Made by a program: the position numbers and the translations under genes. A DNA stretch of 64,000 nucleotides, from NCBI GenBank assembly GCA_964640525.1, contig CAZXGS010000002.1, positions 60,885 to 124,884 of the forward strand, given 5' to 3'. The notes under the pieces were generated by a model, which worked only from the letters and a program-made list of their open reading frames with translations, was not told the origin of the DNA and ran no database searches. Shown in pieces: positions 8,956-21,836 of this stretch (within the stretch, counting starts at the first letter, position 1; each line of letters begins with the position of its first letter). The DNA is from SZAS-103 sp964640525 (GTDB taxonomy: Bacteria > Pseudomonadota > Gammaproteobacteria > Xanthomonadales > Xanthomonadaceae).

Positions 8956-9837
8956 TCAGGGCGCGAAGAAATCCCCCAGCCGGCTTCGGCACATCGCAGC
9001 GAACTCGCGACCCGATGGAGAGTCGCGCTGCAGGGTCGGGCTGCTGCTGAAATAGCCTGCCAGTTCGTGATGCAATGTGATGCCGCCACGCTGGGATCGA
9101 TCGATGGATTGAGTCGTTTTCACAAGTCCCGGTGTCACGATTACGCTGTTGCGCGGATTCAGGGTGCCGGTCAGGGCCAGCTCCGCGCATGCCTCGGTGA
9201 GATACGCCATCTGTTCTTCACGGGTGCCGGCGCGGCGGGCGGCCGGAACGTGAAAGAATTCCGCCCAAACATGCATCGTCTCGTGCGCGATGGTTTGCAC
9301 GAGTTCGGTGCGCAGCAGTTTGGCATCGCCGCCATGCACGGCATAGGTGAGGTGCGCGGGGCCGAACAGCCGCATGCTGAAGGCATGGCGGTACAGGGAG
9401 TAACCCTTCGGCACAAGCAGCAGACGGTAGCCGAGCGCGGGGATCGGTCGTCGAGTGGCCTGCGATTCCCAGGCGAGCGTCATGGTGACCAACTGGCATG
9501 CGAGCCGTGCATTTTCATCGGCAACCCCATCGGCCGAGGACCACAGAACCGTGACTGGCGTTTGCCGGTTGCCGCAGTCCAACGATCGCATGGTGGCAGG
9601 GTGATAGGGCTTGGCGCCAGAGACATAGGTCGCTGTGGCCAGAAAAGTCGCCGATCCGGCGCGCCCGACCATTGTGCTCTGCGTTGCTCCACCGTTACCG
9701 AAGAACCGGTTGGATTGATCGCGCGTGGAACGGGGGATCGAGACGCATGACGACAGCGACAGCACGATCGCCACGTTGGCGCCAGCAAGAAGCCACGCAC
9801 GAAAGTGCGTGGCCGGACGCTTTACTGGATCTTGCAT
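8956..9837 (-). CDS. Lipoprotein with HExxH zinc-metallopeptidase motif
   Basis: From ATG 9837 the protein has 293 residues; an ATG at 9846 is an alternative start. A signal sequence (LLAGANVAIVLSLSSC) ends in Cys31, a plausible lipobox. H185-E-T-M-H189 in an amphipathic helix (TELVQTIAHETMHVWAEFF) matches the zinc-binding HExxH of gluzincin-type peptidases. E215 in YLTEACAEL is a candidate third ligand. The fold suggests an envelope protease, but I cannot name a family. It overlaps the 3' end of the upstream lipoprotein gene by 16 bp, so the two form an operon under the promoter at 10410-10441. Confidence 0.6.
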   Translation of the reverse strand: MQDPVKRPATHFRAWLLAGANVAIVLSLSSCVSIPRSTRDQSNRFFGNGGATQSTMVGRAGSATFLATATYVSGAKPYHPATMRSLDCGNRQTPVTVLWSSADGVADENARLACQLVTMTLAWESQATRRPIPALGYRLLLVPKGYSLYRHAFSMRLFGPAHLTYAVHGGDAKLLRTELVQTIAHETMHVWAEFFHVPAARRAGTREEQMAYLTEACAELALTGTLNPRNSVIVTPGLVKTTQSIDRSQRGGITLHHELAGYFSSSPTLQRDSPSGREFAAMCRSRLGDFFAP

Positions 9838-10370
9838 GAAGGGCATTGGCTGCCACGGGCGGACTTGAAAGTGCTGCTGAAATGGCTGAGGGTCACGCCT
9901 TGATAGGTGGTGGCGATGGACATGGTGTTGGTTCCGGCCAGGAAACCGGCCGTGAAGGGGGCCAATTGATAGTTGATCTGGGAGACGCCGTTGTTGTTGG
10001 CGCTTTCCCATTGATTGACGGCAGCGGGACTGGAAAAGATCAGGCCAGCTCCGCTTCTAACCCATGGGAAAGACTTGGAGGCCACCACGGCTCCAGAAGC
10101 ATTGAAGAGGCTCAAGGTCACCGTACCCGTACTGGGGTACGCAATCGTCGAGCCGCTGGTGTCAAGCACGACGCCCGCAGCGTCGATCGGTACGCTGGAG
10201 AGGATACGGGCCTGAGTACCATTCAGCCATCCGATCCCGCCTCCCGCGCCGCATGAGCCGCCGCCGTTACAGGTTCCTGTAGATGTCGTAGTTGTTTCGC
10301 ATCCGGTCAACGCCAGACCGCTTGCAGCGATCATTGCCACCAACACAAAATTCCGGAACGTCATTTCCAT
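9822..10370 (-). CDS. Putative lipoprotein, possibly phase-variable
   Basis: The 182-residue protein has signal and lipobox LALTGC (MIAASGLALTGCETTTT), then a Gly/Cys-rich stretch and a beta-rich domain of about 120 residues. A C-terminal pair of cysteines (SQCPSCKIQ) closes it. It looks surface or periplasm exposed; no family was recognised. The start at 10370 has GGGGA five bases upstream; 10364 is an alternative. It is the first gene of a two-gene operon with the HExxH lipoprotein, and its promoter region holds a run of 14 identical bases. Confidence 0.65.
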   Translation of the reverse strand: MEMTFRNFVLVAMIAASGLALTGCETTTTSTGTCNGGGSCGAGGGIGWLNGTQARILSSVPIDAAGVVLDTSGSTIAYPSTGTVTLSLFNASGAVVASKSFPWVRSGAGLIFSSPAAVNQWESANNNGVSQINYQLAPFTAGFLAGTNTMSIATTYQGVTLSHFSSTFKSARGSQCPSCKIQ

Positions 10371-10409
10371 GGAATCCCCGAGTCATTCAAGCCCGTCATT
10401 GGGCGCGAC

Positions 10410-10441
10410 TTTATAGAGGATGGGGGGGGGGGGGGCGTCAA
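10410..10441 (-). promoter_or_regulatory. Putative phase-variable promoter with C14 spacer
   Basis: Read on the minus strand, TTGACG (10436-10441) is followed by 14 C residues (10422-10435), then ATCCTC and TATAAA (10410-10415). The boxes match sigma-70 consensus at 5 of 6 positions each, but the spacer is 20 bp instead of the optimal 17. Loss of three C residues would restore 17. The predicted transcript would start about 30 bases before the lipoprotein ATG at 10370. Homopolymers between promoter boxes vary by slipped-strand mispairing in other bacteria; switching here is inference. Confidence 0.6.
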
Positions 10442-10564
10442 GTACAGCGGGCAATGTCAATGCTTGCAGACGTACCGTGAGTGGGACTTTGGCGAACGTG
10501 ACGTGGCGCGCTTGCCATGCGCATCGGCTAAACTGCGCATCCGTTCCGCCGCATATTCTCGGAC

Positions 10565-14506
<3,942 letters not shown>

Positions 14507-14788
14507 ACGGGGCCGGCGAGGCGCCTGGTGACGCGAGTTCGTGGCCGAAAACACGAATTTGTGCGCGATCGCACGAAACGCCACGGAATGTGTTAGTTTT
14601 TGGTGGTGCTGTCTCTGGCGTTCGGGGTTCACCGCTCGCCAAGTGGATTGTCCGCTTTGCGCCATCGATCACGTTGGGGGTGGCATCGGCACAGGCGGCA
14701 GGGGCATGTTTGCTTCCGGGGTCGGGTTCGTATCCGGGGTCGGTTCGGTCATCAACCTAAGGCAGCCATCACGGCTGGGAGAGGACAC

Positions 14789-17515
14789 ATGAAGAGTTCG
14801 CAGAAGCGCCTTCTGACATTGGCCGTTGCGCTGGCCGTCGGCACCATCAGCAGCAACGTCTGGGCGCAGGAGACCTGCACCGGCCCAACCGGCGAGGTGG
14901 CGGTGGATCCGGGTGACGTGGCCTGCGGCACCGGCGCGATAGCGGTTGGCGGCAATGCCAATGCGTTCGGCACCGGCGCGGTGGCCAGCGGTTTGTACAG
15001 CAGTGCCTCGGGTCCGTATGCGCTGGCCAGTGGCCAGGGCGCGACGGCGAGCGGCGGCTACAGCACCGCCATCGGCGACTACAGCACGGCGAGCGGTTAC
15101 AAGAGCAATGCGAACGGCAAGGGTGCGATGGCAAACGGAAGCAATTCCTATGCCAACGGAAATTACGCCTCGGCCAGTGGCACGGGTAGCAAAGCCAACG
15201 GCTATGCGGCGACCGCCAACGGGGCAGGTTCCTACGCCAACGGCGACCTGAGTTCGGCCACCGGCGCCGGGTCGTTTGCCTACGGTCGCGGCGCCACCGC
15301 CAACGGGGCGCTGTCCAATGCCATCGGCTACGGCTCAACCGCCAGCGGTTACCTGTCTTCGGCCACCGGAAGCGGTGCCACCGCCACCGGTGCCTACAGC
15401 AAGGCGTACGGGACCGGCGCCACCGCAACCGGCGTGGCCGCCTATGCCACGGGCAGTTTCGCCACCGCCAACGGCGCGGGGAGTGTTGCTGCCGGCACGG
15501 GCGCCACCGCCAGTGGTTACAGGAGTGCGGCGGTCGGAAACAGCAGCGTGGCCACCGGTTCGCATGCGGTTGCGTTGGGTACCGGTGCCACCGCGGTGGG
15601 CGGCTACGCCTACGCGAATGGTAATGCCTCCTCGGCCTTCGGCAGCTACGCCTACGCCATCGGTGACAATTCCACCGCCATCGGCAGCAGCAGCACCGCG
15701 GTCGGCAACGGCGCCACCGCCAGTGGCGTGAAGAGCACCGCCAACGGTGCCTACGACACCGCCAGCGGCTTTGGCAGCTACGCCGGCGGCGTCGACGCCA
15801 ATGGCAATGCCATCATCGGCGCCACCGCGACCGGCGCCTACAGCTCGGCCACGGGCGCATTCAGCACTGCCACTGGCACTGCCTCCAGCGCCACCGGCGT
15901 GGGTGCCACCGCGACCGGTTCGTTCAGCTCGGCTACCGGCGACTACAGCACCGCCTCGGGTCTGTACAGCTCGGCTTCCGGCTACAAGTCCACCGCGTCG
16001 GGCAACAAGAGCACGGCCTCGGGCAGCTACAGTACCGCCACCGGTGCCGGCAGCACCGCCAGCGGGTTCGGTAGCACCGCCAACGGCGCCTATTCCAGCG
16101 CCACCGGCGCATTCGGTACCGCCTCCGGCGTGGCGTCCTCGGCGTCGGGTTACTACAGCACCGCGACCGGCGCGTTCAGCAACGCGTCCGGGCAAGGCGC
16201 CACGGCGACCGGCGTCTCCAGCAGTGCCAGCGGCAAGTACTCGACCGCCACGGGTGGCTACGCCAATGCCAGCGGCAAGTACGCCACCGCCACCGGCGCG
16301 CACAGCACCGCCAGCGGCAAGTACGCCACCGCGACCGGCGGTTATTCCACCGCATCGGGCTACTACGCCACCGCCACCGGCGCCTTCAGCACCGCGTCCG
16401 GGTACTTCTCCAGCGCGACCGGCTTCGGCAGCACCGCCAGCGGCCGCGGTTCGACGGCCACCGGCGCCCTGAGCCAGGCCACCGGTTACTTCTCCACCGC
16501 CACTGGCGCGGCCAGCAAGGCCACCGGCGACGGCAGCACCGCCACCGGCGTTTACTCGTATGCCGCCGGTGCCGGTTCGGTCGCCACCGGTTTCTACAGT
16601 TCCGCCACTGGGGCCTACAGCACCGCGGTGGGTGCGCATTCTGCGGCCACCGGCGATGTGGCTAGCGCGTTCGGTGCCGGTGCGCAGGCGACCAACACCG
16701 CAGCTACCGCGCTGGGCAGTTTGAGCAAGGCGACCGGCTCGGGGGCGACTGCGGTCGGCAACGGCGCCTATGCCTCGGGCACCTACAGCAGTTCGATCGG
16801 CGTGGGCTCGGCGGCTTCGGGTTATGCCGCGGTGGCGCTGGGTGCGCAGGCCAATGCGGCCGGGTACGGTGCCATGGCACTGGGCTCGCAGTCCTCTGCG
16901 GCCGGCGACAAGTCGGTTGCCGTGGGCGGCCAGGCCTCGTCCGCCGGCGTGGGTTCGACCGCCTTGGGCGTCCAGTCCTCGGCTGGCGGCGCCTACAGCA
17001 CCGCCTTGGGCGCCGGGGCGACGGTCGCCACCGGTGCCACCGGCTCGGTCGCACTGGGCGCGGGCTCGGTGGCAGACCAGGCCGGTACGGTCTCGGTGGG
17101 CAGCGCCGGCAACGAGCGTCGGATCGTCAACGTCGCGGCCGGCGTGGGTGCCACCGACGCGGTCAACCTCGGCCAGATGCAGGCTGCCGATGCCGCCGTT
17201 CTGAATGCGGCCAAGGGCTACACCGACACCCAGATCGCCAACCTGAACAGCACCATCCAGCAGCAGTTCATGCAGACCGACAAGCGCATCAGCCGCATCG
17301 GTTCGATGGGCACGGCGATGAGCATGATGACCGCCAGCGCGGCGGGCATCCAGTCGCCGAACCGACTGGCGGTGGGCTACGGCCACCAGGGCGGCGAGAA
17401 CGCGGTGTCGATCGGCTACCAGCGCCTGATCAAGTCCAACACCACGCTCACCATCGGTGGCTCGTTCTCCAATGGCGAGAGCACCTGGGGTGCGGGCTTG
17501 GGCGTGGGCTGGTAA
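14789..17515 (+). CDS. YadA-like trimeric autotransporter adhesin with 7-residue repeats
   Basis: The ATG at 14789 follows GAGAGGAC, gives a signal peptide (KRLLTLAVALAVGTISSNVWAQ) and 908 residues; the open frame upstream is spurious. From about 45 to 790 the protein is an almost unbroken ladder of 7-residue units of the type TATGxYS/TASGxxS, which builds the left-handed beta-roll head of the YadA/Hia class. A short neck (GNERRIVNVAAGVGATDAVN) and a short coiled coil (LNSTIQQQF) precede the C-terminal four-strand YadA anchor ending in GLGVGW. It should form a trimer in the outer membrane and mediate adhesion. The stalk is very short relative to the head. Confidence 0.85.
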   Translation: MKSSQKRLLTLAVALAVGTISSNVWAQETCTGPTGEVAVDPGDVACGTGAIAVGGNANAFGTGAVASGLYSSASGPYALASGQGATASGGYSTAIGDYSTASGYKSNANGKGAMANGSNSYANGNYASASGTGSKANGYAATANGAGSYANGDLSSATGAGSFAYGRGATANGALSNAIGYGSTASGYLSSATGSGATATGAYSKAYGTGATATGVAAYATGSFATANGAGSVAAGTGATASGYRSAAVGNSSVATGSHAVALGTGATAVGGYAYANGNASSAFGSYAYAIGDNSTAIGSSSTAVGNGATASGVKSTANGAYDTASGFGSYAGGVDANGNAIIGATATGAYSSATGAFSTATGTASSATGVGATATGSFSSATGDYSTASGLYSSASGYKSTASGNKSTASGSYSTATGAGSTASGFGSTANGAYSSATGAFGTASGVASSASGYYSTATGAFSNASGQGATATGVSSSASGKYSTATGGYANASGKYATATGAHSTASGKYATATGGYSTASGYYATATGAFSTASGYFSSATGFGSTASGRGSTATGALSQATGYFSTATGAASKATGDGSTATGVYSYAAGAGSVATGFYSSATGAYSTAVGAHSAATGDVASAFGAGAQATNTAATALGSLSKATGSGATAVGNGAYASGTYSSSIGVGSAASGYAAVALGAQANAAGYGAMALGSQSSAAGDKSVAVGGQASSAGVGSTALGVQSSAGGAYSTALGAGATVATGATGSVALGAGSVADQAGTVSVGSAGNERRIVNVAAGVGATDAVNLGQMQAADAAVLNAAKGYTDTQIANLNSTIQQQFMQTDKRISRIGSMGTAMSMMTASAAGIQSPNRLAVGYGHQGGENAVSIGYQRLIKSNTTLTIGGSFSNGESTWGAGLGVGW

Positions 17516-17539
17516 GCACGCGCTCATCCGCGAACGGCG

Positions 17540-17563
17540 GCAGGCTTCCAGATGGAAGCCTGC
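17540..17563. repeat. Perfect 10-bp inverted repeat after adhesin gene
   Basis: GCAGGCTTCC, loop AGAT, GGAAGCCTGC forms a perfect 10-bp stem 24 bases after the adhesin stop. There is no T tract, so it may be an mRNA 3' stabiliser or part of the terminator that follows. Confidence 0.6.
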
Positions 17564-17592
17564 CCGCGCAGTGCCGGATAGCTGAAAACCAT

Positions 17593-17620
17593 CCAACGCG
17601 GCGCTTCGGCGCCGCGTTGG
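17593..17620 (+). terminator. Strong hairpin with TTCG loop between adhesin and gspE
   Basis: CCAACGCGGCGC and GCGCCGCGTTGG form a perfect 12-bp stem closed by a TTCG tetraloop, followed by CGTTTG. It lies between the end of the adhesin gene and the T2SS operon. The very stable stem with a short T-containing tail suggests an intrinsic terminator, and the symmetric stem could work in both directions. Confidence 0.65.
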
Positions 17621-17708
17621 CGTTTGTGGGCCGCGTCACGGCCAACGCTCCCGGCCGTTGCCGGGGGCTGCTACAGTGCGAAACCTGCCCTGGGATCGAT
17701 CCGCCCGC

Positions 17709-19451
17709 GTGAGCGCAACCACCGAACCTGCGACCAGCCACGAATCGCATGCCGCCCCCGTGGGCGACGGGCTGGACGCGCGCATCGTCGATGCGCTGCT
17801 GCAACGTGGGCGCCTGAAGGATGTCGATCTGGGCCGGGTGCGCCGTCTGCAGGAAGAATCCGGCGGCAGCCTGACCTCGCTGCTGGTGCGGCTGGGCATG
17901 GTCTCGGAGAAGGACCTGGCCGAGGCCAGCTCGGAGGTCATGGGAATTCCGCTGGCCGCCGCACGCGACTGCCCGGAAGCCCCGCCGGCGGTGCAGGTGT
18001 CGATCCGTTTCCTCAAACACCACCACGTCTGCCCGATCGGCGAGGACGCCAGCACGCTCGACCTGCTGGTCGCCGACGCCCAGGATCCGTACCCGGCGCA
18101 GGCGCTGGCGCTGGCCACTGGTCGCGAGGTCCGCTTGCGGATCGGTCTGCGCTCGGAGATCGACGAGTTGATCGAGCGCTACTTCGGCGCCGGCCGCAGC
18201 GCGATGGGCGCGATCATCGAGGACCTGTCCGAGGAAGGCGGCGGCGGCGACGAGGACGACGTTCAGCACCTGCGCGACCTCGCCTCCGAGGCGCCGGTGA
18301 TCCGACTGGTGAATCTGGTCATCCAGCGCGCGGTCGAGGCGCGCGCCTCGGACATCCACATCGAGCCGTTCGAGAATCGCTTGAAGGTGCGTTACCGCGT
18401 GGATGGCGTGCTGGAAGAAGTCGAGTCGCCGCCGGCCAACCTCACCGCGGCGGTGATTTCGCGGATCAAGATCCTGGCCAAGCTCAACATCGCCGAGCGC
18501 CGTTTGCCGCAGGACGGCCGGATCATGCTGCGGGTGCAGGGCAAGGAACTGGACCTGCGCGTGTCCACCGTGCCCACCGCGCACGGCGAGTCGGTGGTGA
18601 TGCGCCTGCTCGACCGCGAATCGGTGGTGCTGGACTTCCACAAGCTCGGCTTCACCGACGAGTTCCTGCCCAAATTCCGCAAGGTGCTCGAACAGCCGCA
18701 CGGCATCCTGCTGGTGACCGGCCCGACCGGCTCGGGCAAGACCACCACGCTGTACACCGCGCTGTCCCAGCTCAACACCCCCGAGGTAAAGATCATCACC
18801 GTCGAGGACCCGGTCGAATACCAGATCACCGGGATCAACCAGATCCAGGCCAAGCCGGCGATCGGGCTGGATTTCGCCCAGGCGCTGCGCTCGATCGTCC
18901 GCCAGGACCCGGACATCATCATGATCGGCGAGATGCGCGACCTGGAAACCGCGCGCATCGCCATCCAGTCGGCGCTGACCGGCCACCTCGTGCTGTCCAC
19001 CCTGCACACCAACAACGCTGCCGGCGGCATCACCCGCCTGCTCGACATGGGGGTGGAGGACTACCTGCTCACCTCCACCGTCAACGGCATCCTCGCCCAG
19101 CGGCTGGTGCGCCGGCTCGAACCGACCCACGCGCAGCGCTACGAGCCGCTGCCGGAGGTGATCGAGGAGTTCGGCCTGCGCAAGCTGCAGCCGGAGGGCA
19201 CGATTTACCTGTGGAAGCCGATGCCCTCGGCGTTCAGCCCCACCGGTTACCTCGGCCGCACCACGATCATGGAATTCCTGGTGATGACCGACTCGCTGCG
19301 CCGGCTGGTGATGCAGCACGCCGGCATGGGCGAGATCGAGACCGTCGCCGGCAGCGAGGGCATGCGCACGATGTACGAGGACGGACTGCTCAAGGCGCTG
19401 CACGGGCAGACCACCATCGAGGAAGTGCTGCGCGTGTGTTCGGAGGCGTGA
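17709..19451 (+). CDS. gspE: Type II secretion ATPase GspE (XpsE)
   Basis: The cytoplasmic hexameric ATPase powers pseudopilus assembly. GTG 17709 (VSATTEPATSHES) gives 580 residues; GTG 17676 is an alternative. The N1/N2 domains that contact GspL span about 20-180. Walker A is GPTGSGKTTTL (338-348), the Asp box is EDPVEYQITG, Walker B is DPDIIMIGEMRD, and the His box is TGHLVLSTLHTNN. The usual tetracysteine zinc loop of GspE is replaced here by RRLEPTHAQRYEPLPEVI without Cys pairs, as in XpsE-like enzymes that lack it. It is the first gene of an 11-gene operon. Confidence 0.93.
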   Translation: MSATTEPATSHESHAAPVGDGLDARIVDALLQRGRLKDVDLGRVRRLQEESGGSLTSLLVRLGMVSEKDLAEASSEVMGIPLAAARDCPEAPPAVQVSIRFLKHHHVCPIGEDASTLDLLVADAQDPYPAQALALATGREVRLRIGLRSEIDELIERYFGAGRSAMGAIIEDLSEEGGGGDEDDVQHLRDLASEAPVIRLVNLVIQRAVEARASDIHIEPFENRLKVRYRVDGVLEEVESPPANLTAAVISRIKILAKLNIAERRLPQDGRIMLRVQGKELDLRVSTVPTAHGESVVMRLLDRESVVLDFHKLGFTDEFLPKFRKVLEQPHGILLVTGPTGSGKTTTLYTALSQLNTPEVKIITVEDPVEYQITGINQIQAKPAIGLDFAQALRSIVRQDPDIIMIGEMRDLETARIAIQSALTGHLVLSTLHTNNAAGGITRLLDMGVEDYLLTSTVNGILAQRLVRRLEPTHAQRYEPLPEVIEEFGLRKLQPEGTIYLWKPMPSAFSPTGYLGRTTIMEFLVMTDSLRRLVMQHAGMGEIETVAGSEGMRTMYEDGLLKALHGQTTIEEVLRVCSEA

Positions 19452-19487
19452 GGCGGATGGTCGACACAGCCGGCGCCGCCCGCATTT

Positions 19488-19603
19488 CCCTTCTCCCTCC
19501 GGGAGAAGGTGCCCGAAGGGCGGATGAGGGAATTGCGTCGCTTGCGGGCGGGGATCTTCCCTCATCCGGCGCTGCGCGCCACCTTCTCCCGGAGGGAGAA
19601 GGG
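19488..19603. repeat. 116-bp inverted-repeat (REP/MITE-like) element
   Basis: Between gspE and gspF the left arm CCCTTCTCCCTCCGGGAGAA (from 19488) is mirrored by an arm carrying CTTCTCCCGGAGGGAGAAGG near 19583-19602; the inner parts (GGCGGATGAGGGA and TCCCTCATCCGG) also pair. Each arm has its own small palindrome around CTCCGGGAG. It looks like a mobile intergenic palindrome of the kind scattered in Xanthomonadales genomes. It would form a large hairpin in the T2SS transcript. Confidence 0.75.
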
Positions 19604-19628
19604 AACAACCGCGCGAGGCGCTGAGGCA

Positions 19629-20846
19629 ATGGCGCAGTTCCGCTACCAGGCGCTGAGTGCCAGCGGCGAAACCCTGTCCGGGCAGATGGACGCGGCCAGC
19701 GCCGAGGAAGTCATCGCCAAGCTGCAGGAAGCCGGCCACATCCCGATCGAGGCCAGGCGCGCTGATCAGATGGCCGAGGCCGGCGACTGGCGCAATCTGT
19801 TCCGCGCCAAGGCGCTCGACGCCCAGCAGATCCAGCAGTTCACCGAACAACTGGCAACCCTGCTCGGCGCCGGCCAACCGCTGGATCGCGCGCTGGCGAT
19901 CCTGCTCGACCTGCCCGAGGCCGAAGCCGCGCGCAAGGTGATCGCCAACGTGCGCGACGCGGTGCGCGGTGGTAGTTCCCTTTCGGCGGCGCTGGAGCAG
20001 CAGCACGGCGTGTTCACCCGCCTGTACGTGAGCACGGTGCGTGCCGGCGAAGTCGGCGGCAGCCTCCACGAGACGCTCGCGCGGCTGGCCGAGTACCTCG
20101 ACCGCAGCCGTGGCCTGCGCTCGCGGGTGGTCAATGCGCTGATCTACCCGGCGATCCTGGTGTCGATGATCTCGATTTCGCTGCTGTTCCTGCTCGGTTA
20201 CGTGGTGCCGCAATTCCAGCAGATGTACGACGGCCTGGGTGTGCAACTGCCGTGGCTGACCCGGATCGTGCTGGGCATCGGCAACGCCGTGCGTGCATAC
20301 TGGTGGTTGATCCCGGTCGTGCTGATCGTGCTGGGCGGCTGGCTGGATCGCAAGCGTCGCGACCCGGCATGGCGGCGCGCGCTGGATGCCTGGATGCTGC
20401 GTCGCAAGTTGCTCGGTTCGCTGCTTGCCCGACTGGAGACCGCGCGGCTGGCGCGCACCGTGGGCACGCTGGTCAAGAACGGCGTGCCGCTGCTGCAGTC
20501 GCTGACCATCGCCCGCAACGTGCTCGGGAACCGCGTGCTCGCCGATGCGGTCGACGTGGCGGCGGAGGAGGTCAAGACCGGCAGCGGGCTGGCGCATGCG
20601 CTGGCGCGGCGCGAGGTGTTCCCACGTCTGGCGGTGCAGATGGTCCAGGTCGGCGAGGAGTCGGGCGAGCTGGATGCCATGCTGCTCAAGGCCGCCGACA
20701 CCTTCGACCGCGAGACCGCGCAGGCGATGGACCGCTTCCTGACCGCGCTGGTGCCCGCGCTCACCGTGCTGATGAGCATCGTGGTGGGCGTGGTCATCCT
20801 TTCCATCCTCACGCCGTTGTACGACCTTACCAACTCGATAGGCTGA
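19629..20846 (+). CDS. gspF: Type II secretion inner-membrane protein GspF (XpsF)
   Basis: ATG 19629 (MAQFRYQALSASGETLSG) is the classical GspF start and gives 405 residues; the longer open frame runs into the repeat element. Two homologous cytoplasmic helical domains (about 70-170 and 275-375) each end in a hydrophobic segment (LIYPAILVSMISISLLFLLG, then VLMSIVVGVVILSILTPLY). The motif QQIQQFTEQLATLLGAGQPL is diagnostic. GspF is the polytopic platform that links the ATPase to the pseudopilus. Confidence 0.95.
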   Translation: MAQFRYQALSASGETLSGQMDAASAEEVIAKLQEAGHIPIEARRADQMAEAGDWRNLFRAKALDAQQIQQFTEQLATLLGAGQPLDRALAILLDLPEAEAARKVIANVRDAVRGGSSLSAALEQQHGVFTRLYVSTVRAGEVGGSLHETLARLAEYLDRSRGLRSRVVNALIYPAILVSMISISLLFLLGYVVPQFQQMYDGLGVQLPWLTRIVLGIGNAVRAYWWLIPVVLIVLGGWLDRKRRDPAWRRALDAWMLRRKLLGSLLARLETARLARTVGTLVKNGVPLLQSLTIARNVLGNRVLADAVDVAAEEVKTGSGLAHALARREVFPRLAVQMVQVGEESGELDAMLLKAADTFDRETAQAMDRFLTALVPALTVLMSIVVGVVILSILTPLYDLTNSIG

Positions 20847-20849
20847 TCC

Positions 20850-21329
20850 ATGAACGCATTCCCCCATCCCCGCGCCGCGACCCGACGCCGGCCGTTGCCG
20901 GCCGCGGCGGCCGAACGCCTGCAGGCCAGCCGCGCGGCGGCCTCCGGCTTCAGCCTGATGGAAATCATCATCGTGGTGGTGCTGATCGGCGCGATCGCCA
21001 CCTTCGCCTTCTCGCGCATCCTCGGAGGCGCCGACCGCGCCAAGGTTCACCTCGCGCAGGCACAGGTGGAGACCCTGGCCGGCAAGATCGAGCAGTACCA
21101 GCAGGACGTGGGCAGCCTGCCGCCGAATCTGGACGCGCTGGTCAAGGCGCCCGGCAACAGCAGCGGCTGGCTCGGCCCGTACGCCAAGCAAGCCGAACTG
21201 AAGGATCCGTGGGGCCATCCCTACGAGTACAAGGTGCCAGGCGCCAACGGCGGCTACGACCTGCTCAGCTACGGGCGCGACGGCAAGCCGGGCGGCGACA
21301 GCTACGACGCCGACATCAGCCACCAGTAG
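20850..21329 (+). CDS. gspG: Type II secretion major pseudopilin GspG (XpsG)
   Basis: The 159-residue protein has an unusually long 33-residue basic leader ending SRAAASG, then cleavage before F34 with conserved Glu38 (FSLMEIIIVVVLIGAIATF). The globular part carries the GspG signature region LPPNLDALVKAPG, DPWGHPYEYKVPG and YDLLSYGRDGKPGG with the calcium-site aspartates near the end. It is the main subunit of the pseudopilus and is processed by the prepilin peptidase. It starts 3 bp after gspF. Confidence 0.95.
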   Translation: MNAFPHPRAATRRRPLPAAAAERLQASRAAASGFSLMEIIIVVVLIGAIATFAFSRILGGADRAKVHLAQAQVETLAGKIEQYQQDVGSLPPNLDALVKAPGNSSGWLGPYAKQAELKDPWGHPYEYKVPGANGGYDLLSYGRDGKPGGDSYDADISHQ

Positions 21330-21338
21330 GTCGGCCCG

Positions 21339-21836
21339 GTGCGCATGCGCGCCAGCAACCGCGTGCGATCGGTCATTGGCCCGAGCCGGTTGGCGCGCGG
21401 TTTCACCGTGCTGGAGCTGTTGCTGGTGATCGTGCTGATCGCCGGCCTGACCGGCATGACGGTGGGCATCCTCGGCGTGGGCCGCGACGGTCGGCAATTG
21501 CGTGCGGCGGTGCGCACGGTGGCCACCGAATTGCGCTACGCACGCACCCGCGCGCTGGTGACCGGGCAGCCGCAGGTGTTCGCGATGAACCTGGACGAAC
21601 GCGCCTGGACCGCCGCCGACCACCACGGCGTGTTGCCTTCCTCGCTGCAGGTCACCTTCGACGCGGTGCGTGCCGAACAGACCGGCGGGCGCACGCTGGC
21701 GATCCGCTTCTTTCCGGACGGCGCCTCCACCGGCGGTCGGGTCAGCCTGCGCGTGCACGGCGTGGGCGAGCGCGTGGACGTGCGCTGGCTGACCGGCGAA
21801 GTCAGCCAGGCGCGGCTGCCGGATCTCCCGCAATGA
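21339..21836 (+). CDS. gspH: Type II secretion minor pseudopilin GspH (XpsH)
   Basis: The 165-residue type IV pilin-like protein has processing site G21/F22 and Glu26 (GFTVLELLLVIVLIAGLTG). The soluble part is beta-rich (DGRQLRAAVRTVATELRYAR is the helix extension typical of GspH). GTG 21339 is given; ATG 21345 is equally possible. Its stop overlaps the gspI start (ATGA). It belongs to the minor pseudopilin set H-I-J-K at the pseudopilus tip. Confidence 0.9.
   Translation: MRMRASNRVRSVIGPSRLARGFTVLELLLVIVLIAGLTGMTVGILGVGRDGRQLRAAVRTVATELRYARTRALVTGQPQVFAMNLDERAWTAADHHGVLPSSLQVTFDAVRAEQTGGRTLAIRFFPDGASTGGRVSLRVHGVGERVDVRWLTGEVSQARLPDLPQ

Noticed and set aside
14507..14788. N-terminal extension of the adhesin from 14600
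   Set aside because: The extension lacks protein character and a signal peptide begins at ATG 14789 behind a good ribosome-binding site.
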